Origin: Lacunisphaera limnophila
Lineage (GTDB): Bacteria; Verrucomicrobiota; Verrucomicrobiia; Opitutales; Opitutaceae
Direction of reading: 5' to 3'
DNA length: 64,000 nucleotides
NCBI RefSeq assembly: GCF_001746835.1
Contig: NZ_CP016094.1
Location: forward strand, 3,301,501-3,365,500
Shown here: positions 34,557 through 43,910 of the stretch, piece after piece
Layout: every line of letters begins with the position of its first letter
Numbering within the stretch: position 1 is the first letter of the stretch
Notes under the pieces: model-generated
The model's database searches: none
Seen by the model: only the letters and a program-made list of their open reading frames with translations
What the model was told of the DNA's origin: nothing
Made by a program: the position numbers and the translations under genes

Positions 34557-35759
34557 TTAGGCGACGGTCCCGGCCTGGCGCAGCGTTTGCTCCCATTGCG
34601 TGAGCGCCGAGTCGTAGGTGAAACGGCGGACGTAGACAGAACGGGCGGCGGCCCCAAGGTCACGGGGCAGCGCCGGGTCCGCGTGCCAGCGTCGGATGGT
34701 GGCGGCCAACCCGGTGCCATCGCCCGGGGCAAAAGCCGCGCCGCAGCCCTCCTGCCTGATCAGGCGGGCGATGTCGCCGCTGGACGGGCCGACATACAAC
34801 ACCGGCCGGGCGGCGGCGAGCACGCCGGCGAGTTTACTGGGGTAGACCAGGGCACCGTAGTCCGGTCGCAGCGTCACGCAATGGGCGTCCGGGGCGGCCA
34901 AGGCCGCGGCCAGGCGCTCGCGGGGCTCGGGTGGCAGGATCCGGAGATTGGTCAGCCCGCGGGCGGCGGCCGACCGGGCGACCTCCTCCAGGCGGGCACC
35001 GCGGCCGATGAGCAGCAGGATGATTTCCGGCGTGGACCGGAGCTGCTCGGCCGCGGCGAGCACGGTGTCAAATTCGTGGACGCGCCCGAGGTTGCCCGAA
35101 TAGGCGACGACGAACTTGTCGGCCACGCCCCAGGCGCGACGGCGTTCGTCAATGGCAGCCCGGTCGGCCGATGCATCGAGTTCGCGCGGCGCCCAGTTAG
35201 GAATAAGGCAGGTCCGGTCCGGCGGCACACCCTGGCGCAGCAGCATGGCCCGCATGTCCTCGCCGAGGGTCACGCACGTCCGGGCGGCCAGCCAGGCGGC
35301 CGTGCGCCGCCTTTGCGACCGGGACAGGAGCCAGCCGGCGAGGCGTCCGAAATGGACCGCGGCGATCTCCGGGTAGATATCCTGGACCCAGGGAACGAGC
35401 CGCAGGCCGAGCCGGGCGGCGACTGGGGCCAGGCTGGTGACCAGCAGCGGGGGGTCGGTCATGACCACCAGCAGGTCACCGGGCCGCCCGAGGGTGGTGA
35501 GCCGGCGGCGCGCTGAAGCCTGAAAACGATGGAAGTTCCAAGCGCGCGATACCATGCCGCCGTGCTGTTCGCCCGGGCCGGTGCGGTGGATCGTCACACC
35601 GTTGCGCGGGCCGGAGTCCCCGCCCGCGGCGATGACGTGGACCGTCCAGCCGCGGGCGGCCAGACCCTCGGCGAGATCGGTCAGCAACTGGGCCGTGGCC
35701 TCGGTCGAGGGCCAGTAGACGCGGTTGACGAAGATGACCCGTGGCAGGGACTCGCTCAC
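34557..35759 (-). CDS. GT4-family glycosyltransferase (WbuB-like)
   Basis: 400 residues with a GT-B fold. The N-terminus VIFVNRVYWPSTEATAQLLTDLAEGLAARGW is typical of WbuB-like transferases. The C-terminal half has FVVAYSGNLGRVHEFDTVLAA and ILLLIGRGARLEEV. An acidic residue sits near PDAHCVTLRPDYGALVYPSKL, where the family has its E/D-x7-E-like motif. The GTG start overlaps the stop of the upstream GT2 gene (GTGA), which supports translational coupling. The donor sugar cannot be predicted. Confidence 0.88.
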   Translation of the reverse strand: MSESLPRVIFVNRVYWPSTEATAQLLTDLAEGLAARGWTVHVIAAGGDSGPRNGVTIHRTGPGEQHGGMVSRAWNFHRFQASARRRLTTLGRPGDLLVVMTDPPLLVTSLAPVAARLGLRLVPWVQDIYPEIAAVHFGRLAGWLLSRSQRRRTAAWLAARTCVTLGEDMRAMLLRQGVPPDRTCLIPNWAPRELDASADRAAIDERRRAWGVADKFVVAYSGNLGRVHEFDTVLAAAEQLRSTPEIILLLIGRGARLEEVARSAAARGLTNLRILPPEPRERLAAALAAPDAHCVTLRPDYGALVYPSKLAGVLAAARPVLYVGPSSGDIARLIRQEGCGAAFAPGDGTGLAATIRRWHADPALPRDLGAAARSVYVRRFTYDSALTQWEQTLRQAGTVA

Positions 35760-36598
35760 GATTTGCGCCGCAGTTCCGCGGCCTTGGTGGCGTTGAGAAA
35801 TTCGTACCAGCCCATCAGGCGGCAGAACACGAATCCCCGGTACCCGTCGAGGAAGCCGGCGCGCACCACGTAATGATAGAGGAAGCGCAGCGTTGGTCGG
35901 AACGGCAGCCCCCAGGCCAGACGGCGCAGGCGGCGCTTGCGCGCGAGGGCCGGGTCAAGTCCGGCGGCGTCCGCGGCATTGCCCTGGGTCTGCATGCGGG
36001 CCTCCCAGCTGCTGTAGCGGTTGTGTTTCTCGACCCACGTGGCGATATCAGGAAACGCGTGGTGTTCCATCTCCCCGGCGAGGTAGCCGGCGGAACCCTG
36101 CAACTCGACGTGCTCGTGCACTTCGTTGTCGCCCGAGCCGGTGGCGGCGGCGCCCTCCGGCTGCTCGTAGCGGCCGAGGCGGTGGCGGAACAGGCGCAGA
36201 TTCCAGCTGGGAAAATAACCGCAGTGGTTGAGCCAGCCGTCGAGGAACCAGAAGCGGCGGTTGACGTACCAGCCGGAGTGGGGGCCGGCGAGGGCGGCGC
36301 GCATGGCCTGCTCGAGCGGCGGCGTGACCCTTTCGTCCGCGTCGATGATGAAGACCCACTCGTTTTTCCAGGCCACGTTGGCCAGCGCCCAGTTTTTCTT
36401 CTTGGGAAAATGGCCGTCCCACTTGAAATCCACGACACGGGCGCCGGCGGCGCGGGCGATCTCCGGCGTGCCATCGGTGCTGCCGGAGTCGACGACCACC
36501 ACATCGTCGCACCACGCGACGGACGCGAGGCAGGCGGCGAGGTTGGCGGCCTCGTTCTTGGCGGGGATCAGGACGGAGAGGGGGGCGTGGTCGGCCAT
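35756..36598 (-). CDS. GT2-family glycosyltransferase (WaaE/KdtX-like)
   Basis: 280 residues with a GT-A fold: LSVLIPAKNEAANLAACLASV at the N-terminus, VVVDSGSTDGTPEIARAAGARVV, and the DxD motif in FIIDADERVT. The pattern WYVNRRFWFLDGWLNHCGYFPSWNLRLFRH matches WaaE/KdtX-like transferases that add sugars to LPS core or exopolysaccharide. It starts one base before the stop of the ligase gene and overlaps the following gene by 4 bp. Confidence 0.9.
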   Translation of the reverse strand: MADHAPLSVLIPAKNEAANLAACLASVAWCDDVVVVDSGSTDGTPEIARAAGARVVDFKWDGHFPKKKNWALANVAWKNEWVFIIDADERVTPPLEQAMRAALAGPHSGWYVNRRFWFLDGWLNHCGYFPSWNLRLFRHRLGRYEQPEGAAATGSGDNEVHEHVELQGSAGYLAGEMEHHAFPDIATWVEKHNRYSSWEARMQTQGNAADAAGLDPALARKRRLRRLAWGLPFRPTLRFLYHYVVRAGFLDGYRGFVFCRLMGWYEFLNATKAAELRRKS

Positions 36599-36599
36599 G

Positions 36600-38072
36600 T
36601 CAGGGGCTGGTTTGTCCTGCTTCGCCGCGTTGGTCGAGCCCGGCGTAGCGGCACCCCAGATAGAGAGAGATCCAAAAACCGGTCATCACCGAGGGATTGG
36701 CAAAGGGAAACTCCACCCAGGCATACACCAAGAGGAGGCCGCACCCGGTGAGCAGGTAGCGAGGAATGGGCGAGCCTGTCTTGCGCCAGGCGGGACCGAT
36801 CAGGGGCACAAGGCCGAGGAGGACCAGCAGGCCGGTGCCGACGAATCCGCTCTCCGCGAGCGATTGCAACCAGTCGCTGTGCGCCTCGCTGAAGCGCGCG
36901 CGGAAGCGATCGCGATAGGTGTAGTAGGATGAATCGTAGATGCGGAAAACGGTGGCGTAGCTCTCCAGCCCCCAGCCGGTGTAGGGCCGCGCCTGGGCCA
37001 TGCGCCATGTGTCGCGGTAAACCCGGAGACGTGACGCCACATAGCTGTCCCGGTAGGTGCCAAATTCGGACAGGCCGCTGGCGGTGCGGATCTGCTGGTC
37101 GGTCAAGCGGGCGCGTTCGCTGATCACCCGCCGGCCCAGATAGCCCGTGGCCCCGAGGGCGAGGAGGGTGAAGAGCAGCAGGGCGGACACCGCCAGCCAG
37201 GTTGATTGGCCGCCCCGCCGCCGGTCGCGGATGATGCGGGCGCAGGCGTGCAGGAGAGCGCCAAGCAGCAAGGCGGCGCCGAGCACGGTGCAGGAACGGG
37301 AGGCGCTGAGGGGCAGGCTGATGGCCAGAATCACCAGGGCCAGCGCCCCGGTGAGCAGGGGGGAATGCCGCACGTTGCGATGGCCGCCCCGGCGCCAGGC
37401 GTCGAACAGCAGGGCGAGACCGGCCGTGAGGTTCAGCAGGGTAAACGCGCCCCAGTGGTTGTGGTAAATGAAGGTCGAGAAGAACAGCGGCTGCGGGGAC
37501 GCAACCAGGCCGAACCACAGGCCATCGGCCCCGACCAATTTCTGGAGGGTGCCAAAGATCGCGAGCACGAGCGCATTGCCGGCAATCACCGCCAGCAGGG
37601 TGCGGATCCGGCGGCGGCGCTGCAGGAACAGGAACCCGTTGAAACAGGAGAGCACGATGCCATTGAACTGCCAGAGTTCGCGCAGGGTGAGATCGGGCCG
37701 GGCGCTGCTCGGCAGCCAGGCGTACAGCGGGTCGACGACCACGAACGAGGGGGTACCGAGGCGCATCACGCTCTGCATTGACGGGTTGAAGGCGCTCACG
37801 AGGGTCAGCAGATCAAAGAGGAGCAGCGGCCACAGGTAGCGGACGGCGGTGCGGAACGCCGTCTTCCCCGGCGAGAGAAATGCGCCGGTGCCGAACAGCA
37901 GCATGCCCAGCGTGCCCCACAGCATGAGGGCCTGTCGGGCGAAGGGGGATTGGCCGCCGAAGGCCCACGACAGACCGACGATGAGGATCGCCAGGTGAAA
38001 AAACACCGCGCGTTCCACGAGTGCCGTCCGGGGATCGCGCACCACTGACGAGGTTTGGGTTCGTTCGCTCAA
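36600..38072 (-). CDS. O-antigen ligase-family (WaaL/Wzy_C) membrane protein
   Basis: 490 residues from a TTG at 38072 that overlaps the upstream stop as TTGA. The frame is open further upstream, but that part is a shadow of the neighbouring gene. About ten to twelve membrane segments. The large periplasmic loop carries the Wzy_C pattern: RLRVYRDTWRMAQARPYTGWGLESY, then EAHSDWLQSLAESGFVGTGLL. Such proteins either ligate polysaccharide to lipid A core or polymerise repeat units. As a second polymerase-like protein lies at 40985, this one may be the ligase. Confidence 0.82.
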   Translation of the reverse strand: MSERTQTSSVVRDPRTALVERAVFFHLAILIVGLSWAFGGQSPFARQALMLWGTLGMLLFGTGAFLSPGKTAFRTAVRYLWPLLLFDLLTLVSAFNPSMQSVMRLGTPSFVVVDPLYAWLPSSARPDLTLRELWQFNGIVLSCFNGFLFLQRRRRIRTLLAVIAGNALVLAIFGTLQKLVGADGLWFGLVASPQPLFFSTFIYHNHWGAFTLLNLTAGLALLFDAWRRGGHRNVRHSPLLTGALALVILAISLPLSASRSCTVLGAALLLGALLHACARIIRDRRRGGQSTWLAVSALLLFTLLALGATGYLGRRVISERARLTDQQIRTASGLSEFGTYRDSYVASRLRVYRDTWRMAQARPYTGWGLESYATVFRIYDSSYYTYRDRFRARFSEAHSDWLQSLAESGFVGTGLLVLLGLVPLIGPAWRKTGSPIPRYLLTGCGLLLVYAWVEFPFANPSVMTGFWISLYLGCRYAGLDQRGEAGQTSP

Positions 38073-39190
38073 GGCCTGAGTTCCCGGTAGAAATCGAGCA
38101 ACCGGCGGGCGCTGCTGGCCCAGGTGAAGTCGCGGGACACCCAATCGCGGCCGCGGCTGCCGCGGGTGCCGAGCGCGGCCACGGGCTGCGCGAGCGCGGC
38201 GGTCAGGGCGGCCGGGTAATCCGGCCAAGCGACGCACCAGCCGGCCTGCTCGCGCTCCAGGCCGCGCCACGGGGTGGTGTCAGTGGTGAGTACCGGCACG
38301 CCTGCCGCCAGCGCCTCGGCAATGACCAGCCCGAAATTCTCTGAGTGGGAGGGGAGCAGGAACAGCGACGCGATGGCGTAGGGCGGCGGCCGGCCGGCCC
38401 CGGATATCACGCCGACGCGGTCCTGGGCACCGGCGGTGGTGACCCAGCCTTTCACCTCCTCGGTGGAGAATTCCTCAGGCAAGCCAGCGAGCAGGAGGTA
38501 CCAACCGTCGCGCGGGGCGGCGAGCCAGAGATCGAGTAGTTCGCGCAGGCGCTTTTTGCGGTGAAAGCGGGAATAGAACAGGGCGATCCGCCGCGGCCCG
38601 GCGGCCGCCAGCATCGGCTGCCACGCACGGCGGGCGCCGGCCAGCGCGGCCTCGTCCGGCAGGACGACCCCATTGGGGGCGACACACACGGGTTGGGTAA
38701 ATCCAAGGCGACGGACATCGTCCGCCTCCTCGGGGCTCGTGACGTGCCAACCCGTGGCCCGGGAAAAGGCGCCGGGATGGATCAGATAATTGGCGAGCAC
38801 TTTGCGCCCCCGGTGATGACGATAGGCCCACTCGGTCAGCATCCCGCGGGGGGACAGCACCAGCGGGACCCGATGGGCCTCGGCGGCGGCGAGCGCGTAC
38901 CGCACCGTGAGGATCCAGCAGGCGTGGCTGTGCACGCAGGCGTAGGGCGTGGTGCGGAGGTGGTCGCGCAGGCCGGACGAGCGATACAGCTGCCGCGGCC
39001 ATTGGCGGGCAAAGTTCAGATTGCGCGCGGTGCCGGGCACGACCGGACCCGGCGTGGCGGGCGGAGGTTGGGTCGCCAGCAGGTCGACGTCCGCCCCGAG
39101 TGCCGCCTGCGCATCGGCGATCGCGCGCACGGACTTGGATGGCCCCCCGTGGCGTTCCTCGAGGCTGGGCACGATATGGCAGAAACGCAT
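38069..39190 (-). CDS. GT4-family glycosyltransferase
   Basis: 373 residues from ATG 39190. A GTG at 39202 that overlaps the upstream stop (GTGA) is the alternative. The N-terminus FCHIVPSLEERHGGPSKSVRAIADAQ is the usual GT4 acceptor side. The donor side has FYSRFHRKKRLRELLDLW and LLPSHSENFGLVIAEALAAGVPVLTTDTTPW, containing the E-x7-E motif. It is predicted to be cytoplasmic and membrane-associated. Confidence 0.9.
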   Translation of the reverse strand: MRFCHIVPSLEERHGGPSKSVRAIADAQAALGADVDLLATQPPPATPGPVVPGTARNLNFARQWPRQLYRSSGLRDHLRTTPYACVHSHACWILTVRYALAAAEAHRVPLVLSPRGMLTEWAYRHHRGRKVLANYLIHPGAFSRATGWHVTSPEEADDVRRLGFTQPVCVAPNGVVLPDEAALAGARRAWQPMLAAAGPRRIALFYSRFHRKKRLRELLDLWLAAPRDGWYLLLAGLPEEFSTEEVKGWVTTAGAQDRVGVISGAGRPPPYAIASLFLLPSHSENFGLVIAEALAAGVPVLTTDTTPWRGLEREQAGWCVAWPDYPAALTAALAQPVAALGTRGSRGRDWVSRDFTWASSARRLLDFYRELRP

Positions 39191-39198
39191 GGGCAGGG

Positions 39199-39765
39199 TC
39201 ACACCGGTTCCGAGCGTGGGCGCAGCGGCCGGCAGGGATTGCCCGCACAGACCATGCGGGGGGGCAGGTCCTTCACGACCACCGAACGCGCCCCGACCAC
39301 GCTGAGTTCGCCGATGGTGACCCCGGGGCCGACAAAGACATCGGCGCCCAGCCAGGCGTTTTCACCGACGATAATCGGGGCAAGCACGAGGGGCATCGCC
39401 CAGCGCTGAAAATCATGCGTACCGGCACAGAGGTGCGTGTGCTGGCTCAGGGTGGCCCCGCGGCGCAGGGTGGCGGGGGCGAGATTGTAGACGCGGACGT
39501 ACGGTCCGATGACGGCGTGCGGCTCCAGAGTGAGTTTCCAGGGGAAGATGATCTCGGCGGTGGGATAGACCTTGATGCCCGTCAGATCGGGAATCTGGGC
39601 CCCAAAGCGACGCAGCAGTCCCAGGCGCCACCGGTGCAGAGGGCGCGGGCTCCACCGGAAGAGAGTAGCCTGCACGAGCGACCAGCCGAGTCGGCGGAGA
39701 TGTTCGCCCCGGGTATACGGGTTCACATTTCCTTGGCCGAGGTGGGGTGAGGGGGCGGATGACAT
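39199..39765 (-). CDS. WcaF-like left-handed beta-helix acetyltransferase
   Basis: 188 residues. The N-terminal NVNPYTRGEHLRRLGWSLVQATLFRWSPRP matches colanic-acid WcaF-type acyltransferases. Hexapeptide repeats follow: VYPTAEIIFPWKLTLEPHAVIGPYVRVYNL, and IIVGENAWLGADVFVGPGVTIGELSVVGARSVV, with the TH dyad in HTHLCAGTHDF. It transfers an acetyl group from acetyl-CoA to a sugar. Confidence 0.9.
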   Translation of the reverse strand: MSSAPSPHLGQGNVNPYTRGEHLRRLGWSLVQATLFRWSPRPLHRWRLGLLRRFGAQIPDLTGIKVYPTAEIIFPWKLTLEPHAVIGPYVRVYNLAPATLRRGATLSQHTHLCAGTHDFQRWAMPLVLAPIIVGENAWLGADVFVGPGVTIGELSVVGARSVVVKDLPPRMVCAGNPCRPLRPRSEPV

Positions 39766-39795
39766 CGGGCGATGCGGAAGGATGGTGCCGGGGAA

Positions 39796-40995
39796 TCAGC
39801 GGCGGGCAAGCGCCACGGTCACAGCCTCCGCCAGACCCGCGGCCGCGGTGGCGTAGGTGTAACCGGCGATGCGTTGGGCCCCATTATCACGAATCCGGGC
39901 CAGCGCGGTCGGATCAGTCGCCAGGACGCGGCCGAGCGCGGCTGCCAGGGCGCCGGGTTCGTGCGCCGAAAACACCCAGCCGGTTTCCCCCTCCGTAACC
40001 AGATCCTGCTGGCAGCCCACCCGGTCGCTGACGAGACAAGGCACACCGAGGTGCATGGCCTCGTTCACGGCCAGGCCCCAGGTCTCTTCCGGACCGCGGG
40101 AGGGCAGGACGAAAACGTCAGCGAGCAGGTAGCGCACCGGCATCTCGCTCTGATTGGCGAAAGGCAGGAAACGCACGGAGCGGTCCGGCCGCGTGGCGGC
40201 GAGGGTCTCGAGCGCGGCGCGTTCCTGGCCGTCGCCGACGAACACCAGCGCGGTGCCGGGCTGACCGGCTGCCAGAAAGGCCTCAAGCAATTCAAGCGGT
40301 TGTTTTTTCGGGATGAGTTTGCCCGCGAAAAGCAGGACCCGATGGCCGTCGAGTCCAAGATCCGTGCGGAGGCGGGCCGCTTGGGCTCGTCGCTCCGGGG
40401 TCGCGGTGAAATGCGCGGCGTCCACCGCATGGGGCGCGTGGACCAGTCGGGTCTCCGCGACCCCCAGCGCCCGGAAGTAAGCGCGGTTGGCCCGGCCGAC
40501 ATAGGTGACCGCGGCAAAGCGCCCGTAGATCAGGCCGAGCAACCAGCGTTTGGCGAAGGCGAGGTTCGGGGCGTCGAGGAGATGGGAGTCGCCGCGAAAA
40601 ACCAACGGGTACCGGGCGCCGAAGATCAGCCGCAGGTGCGTGAGGTATTTGTAGCCGAAAAGCAGAACCACATCGGGTTGCCAGGCCCGCAGGCGGTCCG
40701 GCAGCGTGGGATTGTCGAGCCCGCGCAGGTGGTGGGTGCCGGGTTGCGCGGCCCGGTTGGGCATGAACTCGTGTTCATAACCGGACAGCAGGTCGACATC
40801 CCAGGTGAGCGGGCGTCCGAATTCGCGGTCGGTCCGGGGGACGATGCCAAAATCCCAGAGGTAAAAGACGCGGAGGTTCCAGCCGGCGGCGGCCAGCCAG
40901 CGAAACCAAGGGCTGTAATACTGGATCGGGTGGGAGATCACGATCGCCAAACGCGCGGTAGGCGGCCGGCCACTTTTGGGGGCATCAATAAGCAT
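39796..40995 (-). CDS. GT4-family glycosyltransferase
   Basis: 399 residues from ATG 40995, which lies 10 bp inside the end of the upstream polymerase gene. An upstream in-frame ATG at 41040 is less likely because it would overlap more. The N-terminus has LAIVISHPIQYYSPWFRWLAAAGW. The donor domain contains RVLLFAGKLIPKKQPLELLEAFLAA, LVFVGDGQERAALE and VFVLPSRGPEETWGLAVNEAMHLGVPCLVSDRVG with the E-x7-E motif. Confidence 0.9.
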   Translation of the reverse strand: MLIDAPKSGRPPTARLAIVISHPIQYYSPWFRWLAAAGWNLRVFYLWDFGIVPRTDREFGRPLTWDVDLLSGYEHEFMPNRAAQPGTHHLRGLDNPTLPDRLRAWQPDVVLLFGYKYLTHLRLIFGARYPLVFRGDSHLLDAPNLAFAKRWLLGLIYGRFAAVTYVGRANRAYFRALGVAETRLVHAPHAVDAAHFTATPERRAQAARLRTDLGLDGHRVLLFAGKLIPKKQPLELLEAFLAAGQPGTALVFVGDGQERAALETLAATRPDRSVRFLPFANQSEMPVRYLLADVFVLPSRGPEETWGLAVNEAMHLGVPCLVSDRVGCQQDLVTEGETGWVFSAHEPGALAAALGRVLATDPTALARIRDNGAQRIAGYTYATAAAGLAEAVTVALARR

Positions 40996-42535
40996 CGGGG
41001 CGGACCGTACTTTGCCTTTCCACGAAAGGACTGCAGCCAAGGATCACGGGGAACAGGGATTGGAAGACCGAGGTGACCAGGACGCTCGCCACCATCTCGT
41101 AGGAATTGAGGACGCCCATGAAAATGACCAAGCCGAGCAAGCCTTCCAGTGAGAAGAGTAGCTTGTTGGACGTTTGCACCTCAATCCACGCCGCCAGGGC
41201 GCCGAGGCAGATGCCTAGCAGAATGGCTCCGTAGATCGGTCCAAAATTCCCGCAGGCCTCGGGCAAAAGCCCCCAGGCGATATAGGTGCCGAAGGTAGCT
41301 TGGAGATCCTGGCGACCAAAATGCACGTTCAGTAGTATCTGTCCCTCGTGGGCGCGTGGCTTGTCCGGCCAAAAAAATCGCGGAATAAGCAAGGGTGGAA
41401 TCAGAGTGTATGTTTCGCCATATAGCAGCGGGGCGTTGTCATATTTAATTGTCTCCATGACAAAGAGCAGATTCTGCATGTTGTTCACCCGGCTCAGGAG
41501 GCTTTGGCCTTCCTTCTCCTCTTTGGGGCCGAATCCGGTCTGCGACGCGGGCGAATCTGACGAGCCAGTCAGTAGTAGATAACTGGCTTCGGCCCACTCC
41601 GAATAGACGGCGGGCATATCGGCGAAGCCAACCTCCTGCATTCCACTCCCGGTCTGCGGATCCCAGTACTTTTCCCGCATGACGAATTTCCCAAAATTAA
41701 GAAAGGAGAGGATGATGGCGAGGAAAGCGAAGTAACGCCAAGGTACCCGGCCGCTCCCCCACAGCAGGCCGATAAAAACGGCTCCCATCAGCAGCATCCC
41801 AGCCGACAGGACGAATCCGGCCGAAAGCATGAGGAAGTTCAGGGCGAACATCAGCCAGAAGGCGACCCGCTGCCCGGAGCCCATACTGTTACCGCCAATG
41901 AGCATCGCGACCAGGAAGAAGCCACAGACACTGATGGCAGAGGTCAGCGCACTCACAATCGCTTGGCTACCCGAGGGCAGCGCGGCAAACAAGGGATCGG
42001 TCAGGTGCATCATTTGAGCCACCCGGTATACAGTAAAGACCGAGATAAGAGTGAGGCCGATACCGCGCAGCTTCTTTACCCCATCCTTTTGGAAACCCTG
42101 CAAGGCATAGCAGTAGGGTGCGCCCGGTTGTAGTTGGCGGATTAACAGCGCCCAAGTCCCGGTCATGGTCAGGCAAAACAACAGCACATCCAGGCCGGCC
42201 GGCAGGAGCAACTCGGCAGGATAGTGATCCAAGGTTTCGTTGCGGGTAATAATCGGCAGCGCAAAGGTGAACAGCGTCTGCAGGACAAGCATCGGCAACA
42301 TGGGCAGACCCATGCCATGGGCACTCCAAACCGCCAGAGAGAGCCAGGCACCGAGGGCAATGAGGATGTAGCCCAAGAGGCCGGGATTATTGTCGTACCA
42401 AAGCGGGATCATGATGAGCACGCAGAGTGCCGCCAAGGGCAGGAGGGAGGTCCGCAGACGTTGCCGCAGGGGCAAGACGATTTCCTGAAAAGTGAGGTGC
42501 CGATCGAGCGTTTGGCCGTCGGGGTTGGTTTGCAT
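40985..42535 (-). CDS. Wzy-like polysaccharide polymerase membrane protein
   Basis: 516 residues with about twelve membrane segments and a long loop in the second half (about 310-400) containing WDPQTGSGMQEVGF and GQSLLSRVNNMQNLLFVMETIKYDN. The layout FGTYIAWGLLPEACGNFGPIYGAILLG resembles O-antigen polymerases. Its base composition is lower in GC than its neighbours (for example around 41400-41460), a common trait of Wzy genes exchanged between strains. Motif evidence is weak, so Wzx-like or unknown roles remain possible. Confidence 0.65.
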   Translation of the reverse strand: MQTNPDGQTLDRHLTFQEIVLPLRQRLRTSLLPLAALCVLIMIPLWYDNNPGLLGYILIALGAWLSLAVWSAHGMGLPMLPMLVLQTLFTFALPIITRNETLDHYPAELLLPAGLDVLLFCLTMTGTWALLIRQLQPGAPYCYALQGFQKDGVKKLRGIGLTLISVFTVYRVAQMMHLTDPLFAALPSGSQAIVSALTSAISVCGFFLVAMLIGGNSMGSGQRVAFWLMFALNFLMLSAGFVLSAGMLLMGAVFIGLLWGSGRVPWRYFAFLAIILSFLNFGKFVMREKYWDPQTGSGMQEVGFADMPAVYSEWAEASYLLLTGSSDSPASQTGFGPKEEKEGQSLLSRVNNMQNLLFVMETIKYDNAPLLYGETYTLIPPLLIPRFFWPDKPRAHEGQILLNVHFGRQDLQATFGTYIAWGLLPEACGNFGPIYGAILLGICLGALAAWIEVQTSNKLLFSLEGLLGLVIFMGVLNSYEMVASVLVTSVFQSLFPVILGCSPFVERQSTVRPDAY

Positions 42536-42583
42536 GGGTTGCGCGTGGAGACTAGGCTGGGCTCAGGATCAGGACAACGGGTG

Positions 42584-43894
42584 TCAGATTCCGTGGTGCT
42601 GGGTCACGGCAGCCTCAAAGCTGGCGCTCAGCGCCCGGGTCATGCCCTCGGCTGTGTACGGAGCGAAGGCCTGAAAGTTCGTGGAGTGAAGCCGTTTCAT
42701 CCCACCCTGCTCAAACCAGGTTGTGCAGATGTCCTCGGCTATCTGGCTGATATCGGCCGGACCGGTGAAAGCATACCGCAAGCCGCTATCGGTCTGCCGG
42801 GCGAAGGCCAGGATCGGACTTTGGTGGTTGAAGACGACCAGCATCGGCCGCTCGGCCAGGATGTAGGGAAAAATCTTGGACGCGCTGTAGGTTGGATCAT
42901 TCGAACCCACGGCGAGCAGGGCGCCGGCATTGACCAGGTAGGAAAGCGCATCGAAATACGGTACGCGGTAGCAGTGCTCGCGAACGTACGCACCGAGACC
43001 CTCGGCATGGGCGATGGGCATGGCCCACTCCCGACCCAGCGGCGGCGGGGCGTAGTCTGTCCCGATGAAGTGAAAACGGATTTTCTCCGCCTCAGCGGGA
43101 TGCCTCTCCCGAAACAGCTTGAAGGCACGGAAGATGATCGTGAGCGAGATGGACATGTCCGGCCCGCACCGGCCGGTGTATACGTGGTGAAAACAGCCAT
43201 CACTGAAGTCGACCAACGGGTTCCGGGGCGTGTGCTGCCGGGCGGTCGCCAGGTCCGCCGCGGCCGCGCCGAAGGGCAGCAACTGGACGAACTCGGCGCG
43301 GAACCATGGATATTGGTTCGCCAGCGTGCGCCCGTAGGCGTCCGAGACCGCGATCACGCCCGCCGCCTCGCGCAGCACGGTGGGTTCCTGTCGCCGGGCG
43401 CGCCACTGGGAGAAGGCGAACTTCAGCCGGCCGCCGGGCGGGGCGGTGTGGGTGCGCGCATAATAATCGTTCACCCAGGGGTCCTGGTAGTCGAGCACGT
43501 AGGGCACGCCGAATTTTCGTTTCCACCGTGGTCCGAGGGTGAAGGCGTCGAACTGGGTGGTGCTGAAAAACACGAGGTCGAATTGCTCCCCGGCGAGCAG
43601 GCGCTCGCCCGCGAGCCGTAGGGCCCGGCCGCAACGCAGCCACAATCCGCCGAAACCGAACCGACGGGTGGTGGCGGGCGCGAGTCCCCGTACCCGGATG
43701 ATCCGGACGTCTGCGGGGTAAGTGGTTTCGAGCAACGGGTCCATGACGCCGCCCTCAATGGACTCCGGCGCGACGGCCAGCACGACCGGTTCCCAGCCGC
43801 AGGCGCGCAGGTACGGCAGCGCCAGTCGCACGCGCTGCATGTCGGGAGCGTTGGTCGGCGCGAAGTGCGGGCTGACGATGAGGACTTTCTTCAC
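42584..43894 (-). CDS. Glycosyltransferase, GT-B type
   Basis: 436 residues from a GTG at 43894, giving VKKVLIVSPHFAPTNAPDMQRVR. The longer frame to 44125 is a shadow of the methyltransferase gene. The first half has a GT4-like acceptor domain (FDLVFFSTTQFDAFTLGPRWKRKFGVPYVLDYQDPW). The second half contains IFPYILAERPMLVVFNHQSP. The usual E-x7-E motif is not obvious, so the exact family is uncertain. Confidence 0.78.
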   Translation of the reverse strand: MKKVLIVSPHFAPTNAPDMQRVRLALPYLRACGWEPVVLAVAPESIEGGVMDPLLETTYPADVRIIRVRGLAPATTRRFGFGGLWLRCGRALRLAGERLLAGEQFDLVFFSTTQFDAFTLGPRWKRKFGVPYVLDYQDPWVNDYYARTHTAPPGGRLKFAFSQWRARRQEPTVLREAAGVIAVSDAYGRTLANQYPWFRAEFVQLLPFGAAAADLATARQHTPRNPLVDFSDGCFHHVYTGRCGPDMSISLTIIFRAFKLFRERHPAEAEKIRFHFIGTDYAPPPLGREWAMPIAHAEGLGAYVREHCYRVPYFDALSYLVNAGALLAVGSNDPTYSASKIFPYILAERPMLVVFNHQSPILAFARQTDSGLRYAFTGPADISQIAEDICTTWFEQGGMKRLHSTNFQAFAPYTAEGMTRALSASFEAAVTQHHGI

Positions 43895-43910
43895 GGGTGG
43901 TGGGTTGGAT

